DNA of 49,643 nucleotides from Myceligenerans salitolerans (GTDB lineage: Bacteria; Actinomycetota; Actinomycetes; Actinomycetales; Cellulomonadaceae), in NCBI RefSeq assembly GCF_017349295.1, contig NZ_JAFMPK010000023.1, positions 1-49,643 on the forward strand, written 5' to 3'. Both the position numbers and the translations under genes were made by a program. Below the pieces are notes generated by a model. The model was given only the letters and a program-made list of their open reading frames with translations. It searched no databases and was not told where the DNA came from. This document shows, one piece after another, positions 35,240 to 44,513 of the stretch (its first letter is position 1; every line of letters starts with the position of its first letter).

Positions 35240-36910
35240 ATGTCCCAGAACCCCCTTGCCGCGGCATCGACCGCCGTCGGCCCCGTGAACCGTCGGTCGT
35301 TCCTCGGGCTCGTCGCGCTGGGAGCGGGTGCCGTCGGCGTCCCGTCCTTGCTCACGGCGTGCACCAGCGGCCCCGCCGGGCCCGTCGAGGGCGGAGGCAC
35401 CGTGAGTTCCGGTGTGCTGCCCACCTACGTCCCGGTCGAGTACGTGACACCGGACTTCCCGAGCGTGAACGGCTCCACCGCCGGGTACGCGTCGATCCCG
35501 GAGGAACTCGTCACCGCCTTCGAGACCCCGCCCGGCTCCGGCGGCTCCTACACGGCGATGACGCCGCTGTGGAGCGCGATCCCGAAGATCGACGGCAACC
35601 CGTACTTCGAGGCCGTCAGCGCCGCGATGGGCACCACCATCGGTTTCCAGATCTCTGACGGCAACACCTACGGCGACAAGCTGGCCGCCGTCCTGGCCTC
35701 GGAGAAGGACGTGCCGGACTGGGTCTGCATCCCCACCTGGAACGTCCCGCCACGGTTCGGACAGGCCGTCGAGGCGCTCTTCGAGGACCTCACGCCCTTC
35801 CTGTCCGGCGACAACATCACGCGGTACAAGAACCTGGCGAACATCCCCACGGACGCCTGGCGCTACTGCGTCTTCAACGACAAGCTCTACGGCCTGCCGT
35901 TCCCCGGTGAGCTGGTGCAGAACGCCATCTTCCACCGGGCGGACATCTTCGCCGAGCTGGGCATCTCCGAGCAGCCGAGAGACGCCGACGAGTTCATCGA
36001 GATCGCCAAGGAGCTGACCGACCCCGGCAGGAACCGGTGGGGTTCGGCCGACCAGTGGGTCGCGGCGAACATGATGTTCGCGGTCCCGCCCACGAACAAC
36101 TGGAAGCTCGCCGACGACGGCTCGCTGGTCAGCCGCATGGAGTCCGAGGAGTACCGCGCGGCCCTCGACTGGCAGACCCGCCTGTACAAGTCCGGCGCCG
36201 TGCACCCCGACGCCGTCGCCGACAAGGCCGAGGAGATCAAGCCGCTCTTCGAGTCCGGGCAGATCGCCATCGCCACCGACGGCGTCGGCGGCTGGCACGA
36301 GTCGCTGGGTCGCGTACTGCCCGGCAACCCGGACTTCGACCCGCAGCCGTTCGCCCCGATCGCGCACGACGGCGGCACGCCCCGTCTGTGGAAGGGGGTG
36401 CCGGCGAACATCTTCTCGTTCCTCAAGAAGCGGGAGAACAAGGCGGAGATCGAAGAACTGCTGGCCGTGGCCGACTTCATCGCCTCACCGTTCGGGACGG
36501 CCGAGTACCAGCTCATCAACAACGGCATCGAGGGCGACCACTACACCCTGGACGCCGACGGCCTGCCGGTGCCCACGGACGCGGCGGCCACCGAGGTGGC
36601 ACAGTCGTACATCTTCCTCGTCGACCCGCCCGTGGTGAACACGAAGGTGCAGTACCCGGGGTTCGTCGAGGACTTCTGCACGTGGATGGCCGACGCGGCG
36701 CAGTACGTCGAGGAGCCGCTGTTCTACGGCACGCAGATCACCGAGCCGCAGCGGTTCGCGTCGCTGAACACCCCGTTCGAGGACCTCGAGAAGGACATCG
36801 CGCGCGGCCGCAAGACGCTCGCCGACCTCGACGAGGCCCTCGACACCTGGCGCTCCTCCGGTGGTGAGGAACTCCGCGCCTTCTACCAGGACATCCTGGA
36901 CAAGCAGTGA
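35240..36910 (+). CDS. Extracellular sugar-binding lipoprotein, Lpl/Ytc type
   Basis: Substrate-binding protein of an oligosaccharide ABC importer. 556 residues, longer than CUT1 binding proteins and typical of the LipO/LplA group. The N-terminus has a twin-arginine signal (Arg18-Arg19 in NRRSFLG) and the lipobox LTAC (Cys41), so it is probably Tat-exported and lipid-anchored. The ATG at 35240 has GAAGGAG 8 bases upstream; a GTG at 35231 would overlap the ribosome site. It is the first gene of an operon with two permeases, and its stop overlaps the next start (GTGA). Confidence 0.93.
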   Translation: MSQNPLAAASTAVGPVNRRSFLGLVALGAGAVGVPSLLTACTSGPAGPVEGGGTVSSGVLPTYVPVEYVTPDFPSVNGSTAGYASIPEELVTAFETPPGSGGSYTAMTPLWSAIPKIDGNPYFEAVSAAMGTTIGFQISDGNTYGDKLAAVLASEKDVPDWVCIPTWNVPPRFGQAVEALFEDLTPFLSGDNITRYKNLANIPTDAWRYCVFNDKLYGLPFPGELVQNAIFHRADIFAELGISEQPRDADEFIEIAKELTDPGRNRWGSADQWVAANMMFAVPPTNNWKLADDGSLVSRMESEEYRAALDWQTRLYKSGAVHPDAVADKAEEIKPLFESGQIAIATDGVGGWHESLGRVLPGNPDFDPQPFAPIAHDGGTPRLWKGVPANIFSFLKKRENKAEIEELLAVADFIASPFGTAEYQLINNGIEGDHYTLDADGLPVPTDAAATEVAQSYIFLVDPPVVNTKVQYPGFVEDFCTWMADAAQYVEEPLFYGTQITEPQRFASLNTPFEDLEKDIARGRKTLADLDEALDTWRSSGGEELRAFYQDILDKQ

Positions 36911-37935
36911 GCGTGCACGTCGAGTCCCGCACGGGAGCGCCGGGGGAGAGGGCCGAGGACGGCCGAAGGGCCGGCAGGCCGCCCGCTCCGCCGTCACGGG
37001 CTCCCGGGAAACGCCGGAAGATCTCCTTGCGTGCCCGGCTGCGCCGCGACGGGGCCCTGCTGCTCATGGTCCTCCCGGCGGTGGCCCTGCTCACGGTGTT
37101 CGCGTACGTGCCGATGCTCGGCAACGTCATCGCCTGGCAGGACTACTCGCCGTACACCGGCTTCCTGGACAGCCCGTTCGTGGGCTGGTGGAACTTCGAG
37201 CGGGTGTTCACCAATCCGCTGTTCCTCGACGCGGTGGTCAACACGCTGATCATCTCCGCGTTCCAGATCGTGCTGTTCTTCCCGGTGCCGATCGCGCTGG
37301 CGCTGTTGCTGCACAGCGTCCTGTCGCCGACGCTCCGGACCACGATCCAGTCCATCGTGTACCTGCCGCACTTCTTCTCCTGGGTGATCGTCGTGACGAT
37401 CTTCCAGCAGATCTTCGGCGGGGCGGGGTACGTGGCCGGGCGGCTGCGGGACGCGGGGTACACCGGGTTCGACCTCATGACGGACCCCGACACGTTCTAC
37501 CTGCTCATCACGGCCCAGGTGGTCTGGAAGGACGCCGGATGGGGGATCATCATCTTCCTCGCGGCCCTCAGCACGGTGAACCCGAACCTCTACGAGGCGG
37601 CGGTGGTCGACGGCGCGGGCCGGTGGCGGCGCATGTGGCACGTGACCCTGCCGGCGCTGCGGCCGGTGATCGTGCTGCTGCTCATCCTGCGGCTGGGTGA
37701 CTCGCTCACCGTCGGCTTCGAGCAGCTCATCCTGCAGCGCAACGCCGTGGGTGTGGGGGTCTCGGAGGTGCTCGACACCTTCGTGTACTACCAGGGCGTC
37801 GTCAACGGTGACTGGGCGTTCGCGGCGGCGGCCGGTCTGGTGAAGGGCATCGTGTCGCTGATCCTGGTGCTGGCCGCGAACCGGGTGGCGCACGTCTTCG
37901 GGGAAGCGGGGGTGTATCAGCGTGCTGAGCGCTAG
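36907..37935 (+). CDS. ABC sugar permease, LplB-like
   Basis: First membrane subunit of the Lpl-type importer. 342 residues, about 40 charged and Pro-rich residues before the first TM helix, then six TM segments. The cytoplasmic EAA loop that contacts the ATPase is EAAVVDGAGRWRRMWHVTLP. It starts with a GTG that overlaps the binding-protein stop by four bases and overlaps the following permease by 14 bases. There is no ATPase gene in the operon. Confidence 0.93.
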   Translation: MSVHVESRTGAPGERAEDGRRAGRPPAPPSRAPGKRRKISLRARLRRDGALLLMVLPAVALLTVFAYVPMLGNVIAWQDYSPYTGFLDSPFVGWWNFERVFTNPLFLDAVVNTLIISAFQIVLFFPVPIALALLLHSVLSPTLRTTIQSIVYLPHFFSWVIVVTIFQQIFGGAGYVAGRLRDAGYTGFDLMTDPDTFYLLITAQVVWKDAGWGIIIFLAALSTVNPNLYEAAVVDGAGRWRRMWHVTLPALRPVIVLLLILRLGDSLTVGFEQLILQRNAVGVGVSEVLDTFVYYQGVVNGDWAFAAAAGLVKGIVSLILVLAANRVAHVFGEAGVYQRAER

Positions 37936-38854
37936 TTCGTACCGGAAGTTCGTGCGGGGAAGGAACCGGCCCGTCTGGGAGGAGGACCCGAACCCGGCAG
38001 GGCTGGTGGTCAAGGCCCTGGTGCTGGTCGCCATCGTGGCGGCCGTCCTGTTCCCGCTGTACACGATCGTGCTCACGAGCTTCTCCTCGCAGACGGACGT
38101 CACGCGGGCCGGTGGGCTCGTCACCGTGCCCGGGACCCTTTCCCTGGCCGCGTACGAGCAGATCCTGTCCGGTGGCATCGTGACGCGGGCGACGCTGGTG
38201 TCGATCGGCGTGACGGCGGTCGGCACGGCGCTGTCGACGGTCGTGTCGATCCTCGCCGCCTACGGGATGAGCCGGCCGGGTTCGCTGTGGCACCGGCCCA
38301 TCCTGTTCGTGTTCCTCGTCACGATGTTCTTCGGCGCCGGGATGATCCCCACGTACCTGCTGGTGAGCAATCTGGGGCTGATCGACTCGTACTGGTCCCT
38401 GATCCTCCCGACGGCGGTCTCCGCGTTCAACGTGCTGATCCTGCGGTCGTTCTTCATGGGGATCGACCGGGAGATCCTTGACGCGGCACGCGTGGACGGG
38501 GCGAGCGACTGGCTCATCCTCGGACGGATCGTGCTGCCGATGTCGAAGGCCGCGATCGCCGTGGTCGCCCTGTTCTACGGGGTCGGCTACTGGAACGCGT
38601 TCTTCAACGCGATGCTGTACATCAACGACAACGCCAAGTGGCCGCTCCAGCTCGTGCTGCGTTCCTACGTGCTGCAGGGCGTGACGCTGCCCGGCAGCGG
38701 GACCGGCCAGGTCGACGTCGACGACGGCGCCGTCACCGGACTGCCGGTGAAGATGGCGGTGCTGGTGCTCGCGGTGATCCCGGTGCTCCTCGTGTACCCG
38801 TTCGTGCAGCGGCACTTCACCAAGGGGGTGATCCTGGGCGCGATCAAGGGGTAG
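37922..38854 (+). CDS. ABC sugar permease, YtcP-like
   Basis: Second membrane subunit of the same importer. 310 residues, six TM helices, EAA-type loop DAARVDGASDWLILGRIVLP, and the C-terminal VYPFVQRHFTKGVILGAIKG typical of YtcP/CUT1 G-type permeases. GTG start at 37922. It ends 10 bases before a strong hairpin shared with the convergent lacI gene. Confidence 0.93.
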   Translation: MLSASSYRKFVRGRNRPVWEEDPNPAGLVVKALVLVAIVAAVLFPLYTIVLTSFSSQTDVTRAGGLVTVPGTLSLAAYEQILSGGIVTRATLVSIGVTAVGTALSTVVSILAAYGMSRPGSLWHRPILFVFLVTMFFGAGMIPTYLLVSNLGLIDSYWSLILPTAVSAFNVLILRSFFMGIDREILDAARVDGASDWLILGRIVLPMSKAAIAVVALFYGVGYWNAFFNAMLYINDNAKWPLQLVLRSYVLQGVTLPGSGTGQVDVDDGAVTGLPVKMAVLVLAVIPVLLVYPFVQRHFTKGVILGAIKG

Positions 38855-38863
38855 CCGACGGTC

Positions 38864-38889
38864 GGCGGCGGGCGGCGTCGCCCGCCGCC
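38864..38889. terminator. Bidirectional hairpin between permease and lacI
   Basis: GGCGGCGGGCG (38864-38874) pairs perfectly with CGCCCGCCGCC (38879-38889) around GCGT. It lies 10 bases past the permease stop and one base beyond the lacI stop, so it can serve both convergent transcripts. Confidence 0.65.
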
Positions 38890-38890
38890 G

Positions 38891-39907
38891 TCAGCCGTCG
38901 CCGGCGGCGGGTCCGGGTGCCGAGCTCTCCCGCTCGGTGAGCACGGGGGCGAGCAGCCGCGTCTCGGAGGGGTGCTCGCCGTCGAGCCTGGCCATCACCA
39001 TGTCGACGGCGACCCGCCCGATGTCCTCGGCGGGAAGGTCGATGCTGGTCATGGGGATGCGCTGGGCGAGGGCGACGTCCCTGGGACAGACCGCGACCAC
39101 GGACATGTCCTCGCCGACCACGATGTCGCGCTCGGCGAGCCGCGACAGCACGTGGGGCAGGGCGCCCTCGTTGTGCACGATGATCCCCGTGGTGCCGGGT
39201 GCGGCCGCCAGCAGCGTGTCCACCGCCTCTGATGCGCCCGACGGCGAGGAGTCGCAGGCCTCCACCCGTACCGTGACGTCGGAGGCCCTGGCCTGGTTCC
39301 GCAGGCCGCGCATCAGCCGTTCGGCGTACGAGGTGTGCCGCCGCAGCACCTCGGGCGGTGAGCCGACGAGCGCGACGTCGGCGTGGCCGGCCGCCGCGAG
39401 GTGCCGCACGGCGAGCCGGCCCGCGGCCTCGAAGTCGAGGTCGACGCAGCTGAGACCCTCGGGATCCTCCGGCAGGCCGATGAGGACGCTCGGCTGCTTG
39501 GCCGCGGCCACCAGCGGGACCCGGGGGTCATCCGCCTCGATGTCCATCATGACCAGCGCATCCACCATGGAGCCGCCGGTCACGCGGTCGAGGCCGCTCA
39601 CGTCGTCCTGGGTCAGCAGGAGCACGTCGTGGTCGAAGTCCCTGGCGCGCGTGACCACGCCCGTGACGAACTGCATGATGACCGGGACGTTCACCCCCAC
39701 CCGCAGGGGGGCCATCAGGGCGATGACGTTGGTGCGGGCCGAGGCCAGCGCCCTCGCCCCGGCGTGCGGCCGGTAGCCGAGCTTCTCGATGGCGCGCTCG
39801 ACGCGGGCGCGTGTGGGCGCTGAGATGGGCCGTTTGCCCGACAGCACGTACGACACGGTCGAGGCCGAGACTCCGGCTGCCTTGGCGACGTCGTCGATCG
39901 TGGCCAC
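38891..39907 (-). CDS. LacI family sugar-responsive repressor
   Basis: DNA-binding regulator, 338 residues. The helix-turn-helix and hinge helix are at 1-60 (TIDDVAKAAGVSASTVSYVLSGKRPIS, then ARALASARTN), followed by a periplasmic-binding-protein-like sugar domain. The GTG at 39907 is chosen because AAGGAG lies 4 bases upstream and VATIDDVAK is the usual family start; the frame is open to 40036. It sits between two importer operons and diverges from the GH42 gene. Four matching operators in the window suggest that it represses both importers, GH3 and itself. The inducer is unknown, probably a degradation oligosaccharide. Confidence 0.93.
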   Translation of the reverse strand: MATIDDVAKAAGVSASTVSYVLSGKRPISAPTRARVERAIEKLGYRPHAGARALASARTNVIALMAPLRVGVNVPVIMQFVTGVVTRARDFDHDVLLLTQDDVSGLDRVTGGSMVDALVMMDIEADDPRVPLVAAAKQPSVLIGLPEDPEGLSCVDLDFEAAGRLAVRHLAAAGHADVALVGSPPEVLRRHTSYAERLMRGLRNQARASDVTVRVEACDSSPSGASEAVDTLLAAAPGTTGIIVHNEGALPHVLSRLAERDIVVGEDMSVVAVCPRDVALAQRIPMTSIDLPAEDIGRVAVDMVMARLDGEHPSETRLLAPVLTERESSAPGPAAGDG

Positions 39908-39998
39908 AGTGCTCCTTCTGGTCTGGTGCCGCGGTGCCCGGTGCGGCGGCAGGTCGGGGTGCTCGGCGCATGCCGGCACATCAGTGTGCCTCATGCCA

Positions 39999-40012
39999 TG
40001 GAAGCGCTTCGA
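39999..40012. promoter_or_regulatory. LacI-type operator, lacI side
   Basis: TGGAAGCGCTTCGA, with the same perfect GAAGCGCTTC core as the site at 35141. It lies 92 bases upstream of the lacI start codon, so it probably serves autoregulation. No good minus-strand promoter could be named here. Confidence 0.7.
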
Positions 40013-40045
40013 CAAGAATCTGGACGCGTTCGCCAATCATGGCAC

Positions 40046-40075
40046 TAGACACGAGTCCCTGCCTAGCGCTAGCGT
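40046..40075 (+). promoter_or_regulatory. Promoter of the GH42-importer-GH31 operon
   Basis: TAGACA (40046-40051), 18 bases, TAGCGT (40070-40075). The palindrome CTAGCGCTAG (40063-40072) overlaps the -10. Transcription would start inside the operator at 40077-40090. Confidence 0.55.
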
Positions 40076-40076
40076 G

Positions 40077-40103
40077 TTGAACCGCTTCGACGAATCTTCG
40101 AAG
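40077..40103. promoter_or_regulatory. LacI-type operator, GH42 side
   Basis: TTGAACCGCTTCGA (40077-40090), one base off a perfect core palindrome, directly over the predicted start point. A second short palindrome CTTCGAAG (40096-40103) follows and could be an extra half-site pair. GH42 begins at 40141. Confidence 0.7.
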
Positions 40104-40140
40104 TGAGAGCCAGACGCAGACGTCTGACAGGAGGGTGACG

Positions 40141-42204
40141 ATGCCGACGACCACGACGACAGTGACGACCGACGGGTTCGGTGCGCTGGTGGCGGACACC
40201 GGCATCTGCTTCGGCGGGGACTACAACCCCGAGCAGTGGCCCCGTGAGGTGTGGCGCGACGACGCACGTCTCATGCGGGAGGCCGGCGTCAACCTCGTGA
40301 CCGTCGGCGTCTTCAGCTGGGCGATGTACGAGCCCACTCCCGGGGCCCGCGAGTTCGGCTGGATGGACGAGGTGCTCGACCTGCTCCACGAGCACGGGAT
40401 CGGCGTGGACCTGGCGACTCCCACGGCATCACCGCCGGCGTGGCTGGGTGCCCGGCATCCCGAGACCCTGCCCGTGGACGCGGACGGGGTGCGGCTCGTG
40501 GCCGGCTCACGGAACCACTTCAGCCCGGCGTCACGGACGTACCGCGACGCCGCTCTCGCGATCACGCGCGACCTCGCGCGGCGGTACGCGAACCACCCGG
40601 CCGTGCGGATGTGGCACGTGGGCAACGAACTGGGTCAGATCTGCTACGGCGACGAGGCGGCGGCACGGTTCCGCGCCTGGCTGCGCGCACGCTACGGCGA
40701 CATCGACGGCCTCAACCAGGCCTGGGGCACCTCCTTCTGGTCCCAGCGCTACGCCGCGTTCGACGAGATCCTGCCGCCACGCCGCATGCCGTACCACGCC
40801 AACCCCACGCAGGCGCTGGACTGGCGCCGGTACTCCTCGGACCTGCTGCTGGAGATCTACCGCGAGCAGCGCGACGCGATCCGCGCCGCCGGCGCCACCC
40901 ACCCGGTCACCACGAACCTCATGGGCTTCTTCCCCCTCGCCGACTACGCGTCGTGGGCCACCGAGCTCGACGTCGTCGCCGACGACGCCTACCCCGACCC
41001 GGCCGACCCGCACGCCCCGTCCTCGTCGGCGCTGCAGCAGGACCTGATGAGGTCCCTCCGCGCGGGCGCGCCCTGGATCCTCATGGAACAGGCCGCCGGT
41101 GCGGTGAGCTGGCGGCCGCACAACCTGCCGAAGTCCCCCGAGCGCTCACGACTGGAGTCGCTGCAGGCGGTGGCCCGAGGCGCGGACGGGATCTGCTTCT
41201 TCCAGTGGCGTGCCTCGCGCGCCGGCGCCGAACGCTTCCACTCCGCGATGCTTCCCCACGCCGGACCCGACACCCTCGCCCACCACGGGATCCGCCGTCT
41301 CGGCGCGGATCTCGCGCGTCTGCGGCCTGTCACCGGCGGGCGAGTCCCCGCGCGCGTGGCCCTGCTGTGGGACTGGTCCTCCTGGTGGGCCGCCACGGAG
41401 CAGGCCCGGCCGACGGACCGGCTCGACCCGATCGAGCAGCTGCGCGCCTGGCACCGCGTCCTGTGGACCGACGGCGTGGCGGCCGACGTCGTCTCCCCGG
41501 GAACCGACCTGACCCGGTACGACGTCGTCCTGGCGCCCACGCTGTACATCATGGAGCCGGCCGACGCCGAGCTCCTGGCCGGAGCGGTTCGGCGGGGTGC
41601 CAGCCTCGTCGTCGGCCCGTTCAGCGGTGTCGCCGACGCGAACGGGCACGTGCGTCCCGGCCGGTTCCCCGTGCTGCTCGCCGGCGTGCTCGGCGTGAGC
41701 GGTGAGGAATGGGCCCCGCTGCCGGACGACGGTGTGCGCCTCGACCCCTCGGGCGAGGCGCACGTCCTGGGCGAACGCCTCCGGACCGACGGCGCCGACG
41801 TGCTCGCGAGATTCGCGTCCGGCCACCTCGCCGACGCCCCCGCGATCACCCGGCACCCGGCGCCGGACGGCGAAGCCTCCCGCCGCGGCACCGCCTGGTA
41901 CCTCGGCACGGTGCCCGACGACGCCACACTCGCCGCCGTCCTGCGCGCGGCGCTCGACTCGGCCGGGGTCGGCCCCGCGCTGCCCGGCCTGCCCGACGTC
42001 AACGCGGGCCGGCCGCCCGGCCACGAGATCGAGGCCGTGCACCGCGGCGACGTCCTGTTCCTGCTCAACCACTCCGGGGCACCGGCGCGCATCCCCGTGC
42101 CAGGCGCCTGGACCGACCTGCTCACCGGCACGGCCCTCTCGTGCGAGGTGACCGTAGGACCGACCGACGCGGTGGCGCTGCTGCCGGCCGACGTCGGGCA
42201 CTGA
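40141..42204 (+). CDS. GH42 beta-galactosidase
   Basis: Cytoplasmic retaining beta-galactosidase of family GH42, about 687 residues, no signal peptide. Acid/base Glu163 (MWHVGNELG) and nucleophile Glu316 (WILMEQAAG) sit at the usual positions of the TIM barrel; FGGDYNPEQW marks its first strand. The central trimerisation domain (about 395-600) and a small C-terminal beta domain follow. The ATG at 40141 has AGGAGG 6 bases upstream. It is the first gene of the operon, and the likely task is to strip terminal galactose from imported oligosaccharides. Confidence 0.95.
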   Translation: MPTTTTTVTTDGFGALVADTGICFGGDYNPEQWPREVWRDDARLMREAGVNLVTVGVFSWAMYEPTPGAREFGWMDEVLDLLHEHGIGVDLATPTASPPAWLGARHPETLPVDADGVRLVAGSRNHFSPASRTYRDAALAITRDLARRYANHPAVRMWHVGNELGQICYGDEAAARFRAWLRARYGDIDGLNQAWGTSFWSQRYAAFDEILPPRRMPYHANPTQALDWRRYSSDLLLEIYREQRDAIRAAGATHPVTTNLMGFFPLADYASWATELDVVADDAYPDPADPHAPSSSALQQDLMRSLRAGAPWILMEQAAGAVSWRPHNLPKSPERSRLESLQAVARGADGICFFQWRASRAGAERFHSAMLPHAGPDTLAHHGIRRLGADLARLRPVTGGRVPARVALLWDWSSWWAATEQARPTDRLDPIEQLRAWHRVLWTDGVAADVVSPGTDLTRYDVVLAPTLYIMEPADAELLAGAVRRGASLVVGPFSGVADANGHVRPGRFPVLLAGVLGVSGEEWAPLPDDGVRLDPSGEAHVLGERLRTDGADVLARFASGHLADAPAITRHPAPDGEASRRGTAWYLGTVPDDATLAAVLRAALDSAGVGPALPGLPDVNAGRPPGHEIEAVHRGDVLFLLNHSGAPARIPVPGAWTDLLTGTALSCEVTVGPTDAVALLPADVGH

Positions 42205-42219
42205 GCCCCTCCCGGGCTC
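42203..42219. terminator. Small hairpin between GH42 and binding-protein genes
   Basis: GAGCCC (42203-42208) and GGGCTC (42214-42219) form a 6-bp stem over the GH42 stop. It precedes the strong AAGGAG site of the binding-protein gene and may set relative expression by partial termination or mRNA stabilisation. Confidence 0.35.
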
Positions 42220-42240
42220 TGCGAAACAAGGAGACACGCA

Positions 42241-43545
42241 ATGCACCACACGCGAACGACGACCCTGGTGGGCACCGCGCTGGCGGGCGCCCTGGTCCTG
42301 GCCGGCTGCACCGGTCAGACCGGAGGCGGTGGCGACACCGACGACAGCACCCTGACGATCTGGCACTACGAGAACGACGACTCGGCGATGGGCCAGGCGT
42401 GGGCCGAGGCCATCCGGATCTTCGAGGAGGAGAACCCGGACGTGACCGTCGACGTCGAGAAGCAGACGTTCGAACAGATCCAGAAGAACGCCAAGATCGT
42501 TCTCACGGGCGACGACGTGCCCGACGTCATGGAGTTCAACAAGGGCAACGCGACCGCCGGCCAGCTCGCGGCCCAGGGTCTCCTGACCCCGCTCACCGAC
42601 GAGGCCGCCGAGCGTGGGTGGGACGAGACGCTCACCGGCTCGCTGGCGACCACCGCGATGTACGACGAACAGGGCCTCATGGGCTCCGGCGAGTGGTACG
42701 GAGTGCCCAACTACGGCGAGTTCGTGGGCGTCTACTACAACAAGGAGATGTTCGCCGAACTCGGTCTCGAGGAGCCCACCACCCTCGAGGAGTTCGAGGA
42801 CGTGCTCGCCGCCTTCAAGGAGGAGGACATCACCCCGCTGGCCGAGGCCGGTGCCGAGTACCCGCTGGGCCAGCTCTGGTACGAGCTGGTGCTCGCCTAC
42901 GGCGACCGGGACCTGGTGGACGACTACCAGCTCTTCGCCGACGACGTCGACTTCCACGGCGAGGCGATGACGCAGGCCACACGGACGCTCGACGAGTGGA
43001 TCGACAAGGGCTACATCGCGTCCGACTCCGCGGCGCTCACGGCCGAGGACATGGGCGTCTCGTTCATCGACGGGACCTACCCGATCATGGTCAGCGGCTC
43101 CTGGTGGTTCGGCCGCCTCGCGACCGAGGTCCAGGCCGACTGGGGCCAGTTCAACTTCCCCGGCAACGAGCTGCACCCGGGCTCGTCGGGCAACCTGTGG
43201 GTGGTCCCTGCGAACGCGGACTCCCCGAGCCTGGCCCAGGAGTTCATCGACATCACGCTGCGACCCGAGGTGCAGAACGTGCTGGCCACCGAGGGTGGCC
43301 TGCCCGTGGCCGGCGACGCCTCGGTCATCGACGACGAGCGCACCCGTGAGCTCACCGAGAACTTCCAGGCGATCCTGGACGACGACGGCCTCGCGTTCTA
43401 CCCCGACTGGCCGGTTCCCGGCTACTACGACGTGATCGTCAGCCAGCTCCAGTCGCTGGTGAACCGCTCCAAGACCCCGGACGAGGTGCTCGACGGGCTC
43501 CAGAGCGCGTACGACGAGGGCAAGGCCGACCTGCTCGATGGCTGA
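42241..43545 (+). CDS. Sugar-binding lipoprotein of a CUT1 ABC importer
   Basis: 434 residues, a Sec-type lipoprotein signal with lipobox LAGC (Cys23), then a Gly/Thr/Asp linker and a type I substrate-binding fold starting LTIWHYENDD. Several Trp and Tyr residues (GSWWFGRLA, YGVPNYGEFVGVYYNKEMF) fit oligosaccharide stacking. It belongs to the CUT1 maltose/oligosaccharide group and is unrelated in length and signal type to the binding protein at 35240. AAGGAG precedes the ATG, and the next gene overlaps by 8 bases. Confidence 0.93.
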   Translation: MHHTRTTTLVGTALAGALVLAGCTGQTGGGGDTDDSTLTIWHYENDDSAMGQAWAEAIRIFEEENPDVTVDVEKQTFEQIQKNAKIVLTGDDVPDVMEFNKGNATAGQLAAQGLLTPLTDEAAERGWDETLTGSLATTAMYDEQGLMGSGEWYGVPNYGEFVGVYYNKEMFAELGLEEPTTLEEFEDVLAAFKEEDITPLAEAGAEYPLGQLWYELVLAYGDRDLVDDYQLFADDVDFHGEAMTQATRTLDEWIDKGYIASDSAALTAEDMGVSFIDGTYPIMVSGSWWFGRLATEVQADWGQFNFPGNELHPGSSGNLWVVPANADSPSLAQEFIDITLRPEVQNVLATEGGLPVAGDASVIDDERTRELTENFQAILDDDGLAFYPDWPVPGYYDVIVSQLQSLVNRSKTPDEVLDGLQSAYDEGKADLLDG

Positions 43546-44512
43546 CAGCACCAGCATCCTCACGGCACGGCGCTCGCGGGCGGAGCGGCGCCCGCGAGCA
43601 CCGCGCCGCGGCCGGCCGGCGTGGGTGGGCTATCTGCCCTACCTGTTGCCCGGCGCGGTCGCGTTCGCCGTGGTGATCGGCTACCCGCTCCTGACGAACG
43701 TGTACTTCAGCCTGTTCAAGTGGCGCGGCGGCATGGCGCCGCTGCGCTGGAACGGGCTGGGCAACTACGCGGACCTGCTGGGCGACGACCAGTTCTGGAC
43801 CTCGTTCGGCAACTCCGTGGCCATGATCGTCGCGATGGTGCTCGTGCCCACGGCCATCGGGCTGCTGCTCGCGGCGGTGCTGTTCGACTACCTCGGACGG
43901 CGGTTCGGCGAGCGGGTCTCGTCGGTGCTCCGGGCGACCTACTACCTGCCTCAGATCCTGCCCGTGGCGGTGGCGGGCGTGCTGTGGAACTGGATCCTGA
44001 ACTCGCAGACCGGCGCGCTCAACGAGATCCTGCGCGGCCTGGGCATCGACACGCCGCCCAACTGGCTCGGTGACCCCGCCACGGCGCTGCCGTCCGTGAT
44101 GCTCGTGCTGATCTGGATCCAGGTCGGCTACCCGGTGGTCATCTTCATGGCGGCGCTGCAGCGGGTGGACCCCGAGCTGTACGAGGCGGCCGAGCTCGAC
44201 GGTGCGGGGTGGTGGCACCGGTTCCGTGCCATCACCGTGCCCCAGATCCGGCCGGAGACGTTCGTGGTCACCCTGACCTGCACGGTGGCGGCCCTGAAGG
44301 TGTTCGCGCCCATCTACGTGCTGACACGCGGAGGCCCGGAGAGCTCGACCCTGGTGCCGAGCTACTACTCCTACCTGAGTTTTTTCGACAAGTCCCAGGT
44401 CGGCTACGGAGCGGCGATCGCCACGGTGCTCACGCTCGTGATCGTCGTGGTCGCCGTGATCATCCTCGGCCTGCAGAGCCGGGCGGAGCGACGTGAGCGA
44501 GAGGGGATCTGA
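43538..44512 (+). CDS. ABC sugar permease, MalF-like (CUT1)
   Basis: 324 residues, an Arg-rich cytoplasmic N-terminus, then six TM helices. EAA loop EAAELDGAGWWHRFRAITVPQIRP. It overlaps the binding-protein gene by 8 bases and ends one base before the next permease's start codon. Membrane partner of the permease at 44514. Confidence 0.94.
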   Translation: MADSTSILTARRSRAERRPRAPRRGRPAWVGYLPYLLPGAVAFAVVIGYPLLTNVYFSLFKWRGGMAPLRWNGLGNYADLLGDDQFWTSFGNSVAMIVAMVLVPTAIGLLLAAVLFDYLGRRFGERVSSVLRATYYLPQILPVAVAGVLWNWILNSQTGALNEILRGLGIDTPPNWLGDPATALPSVMLVLIWIQVGYPVVIFMAALQRVDPELYEAAELDGAGWWHRFRAITVPQIRPETFVVTLTCTVAALKVFAPIYVLTRGGPESSTLVPSYYSYLSFFDKSQVGYGAAIATVLTLVIVVVAVIILGLQSRAERREREGI

Positions 44513-44513
44513 C

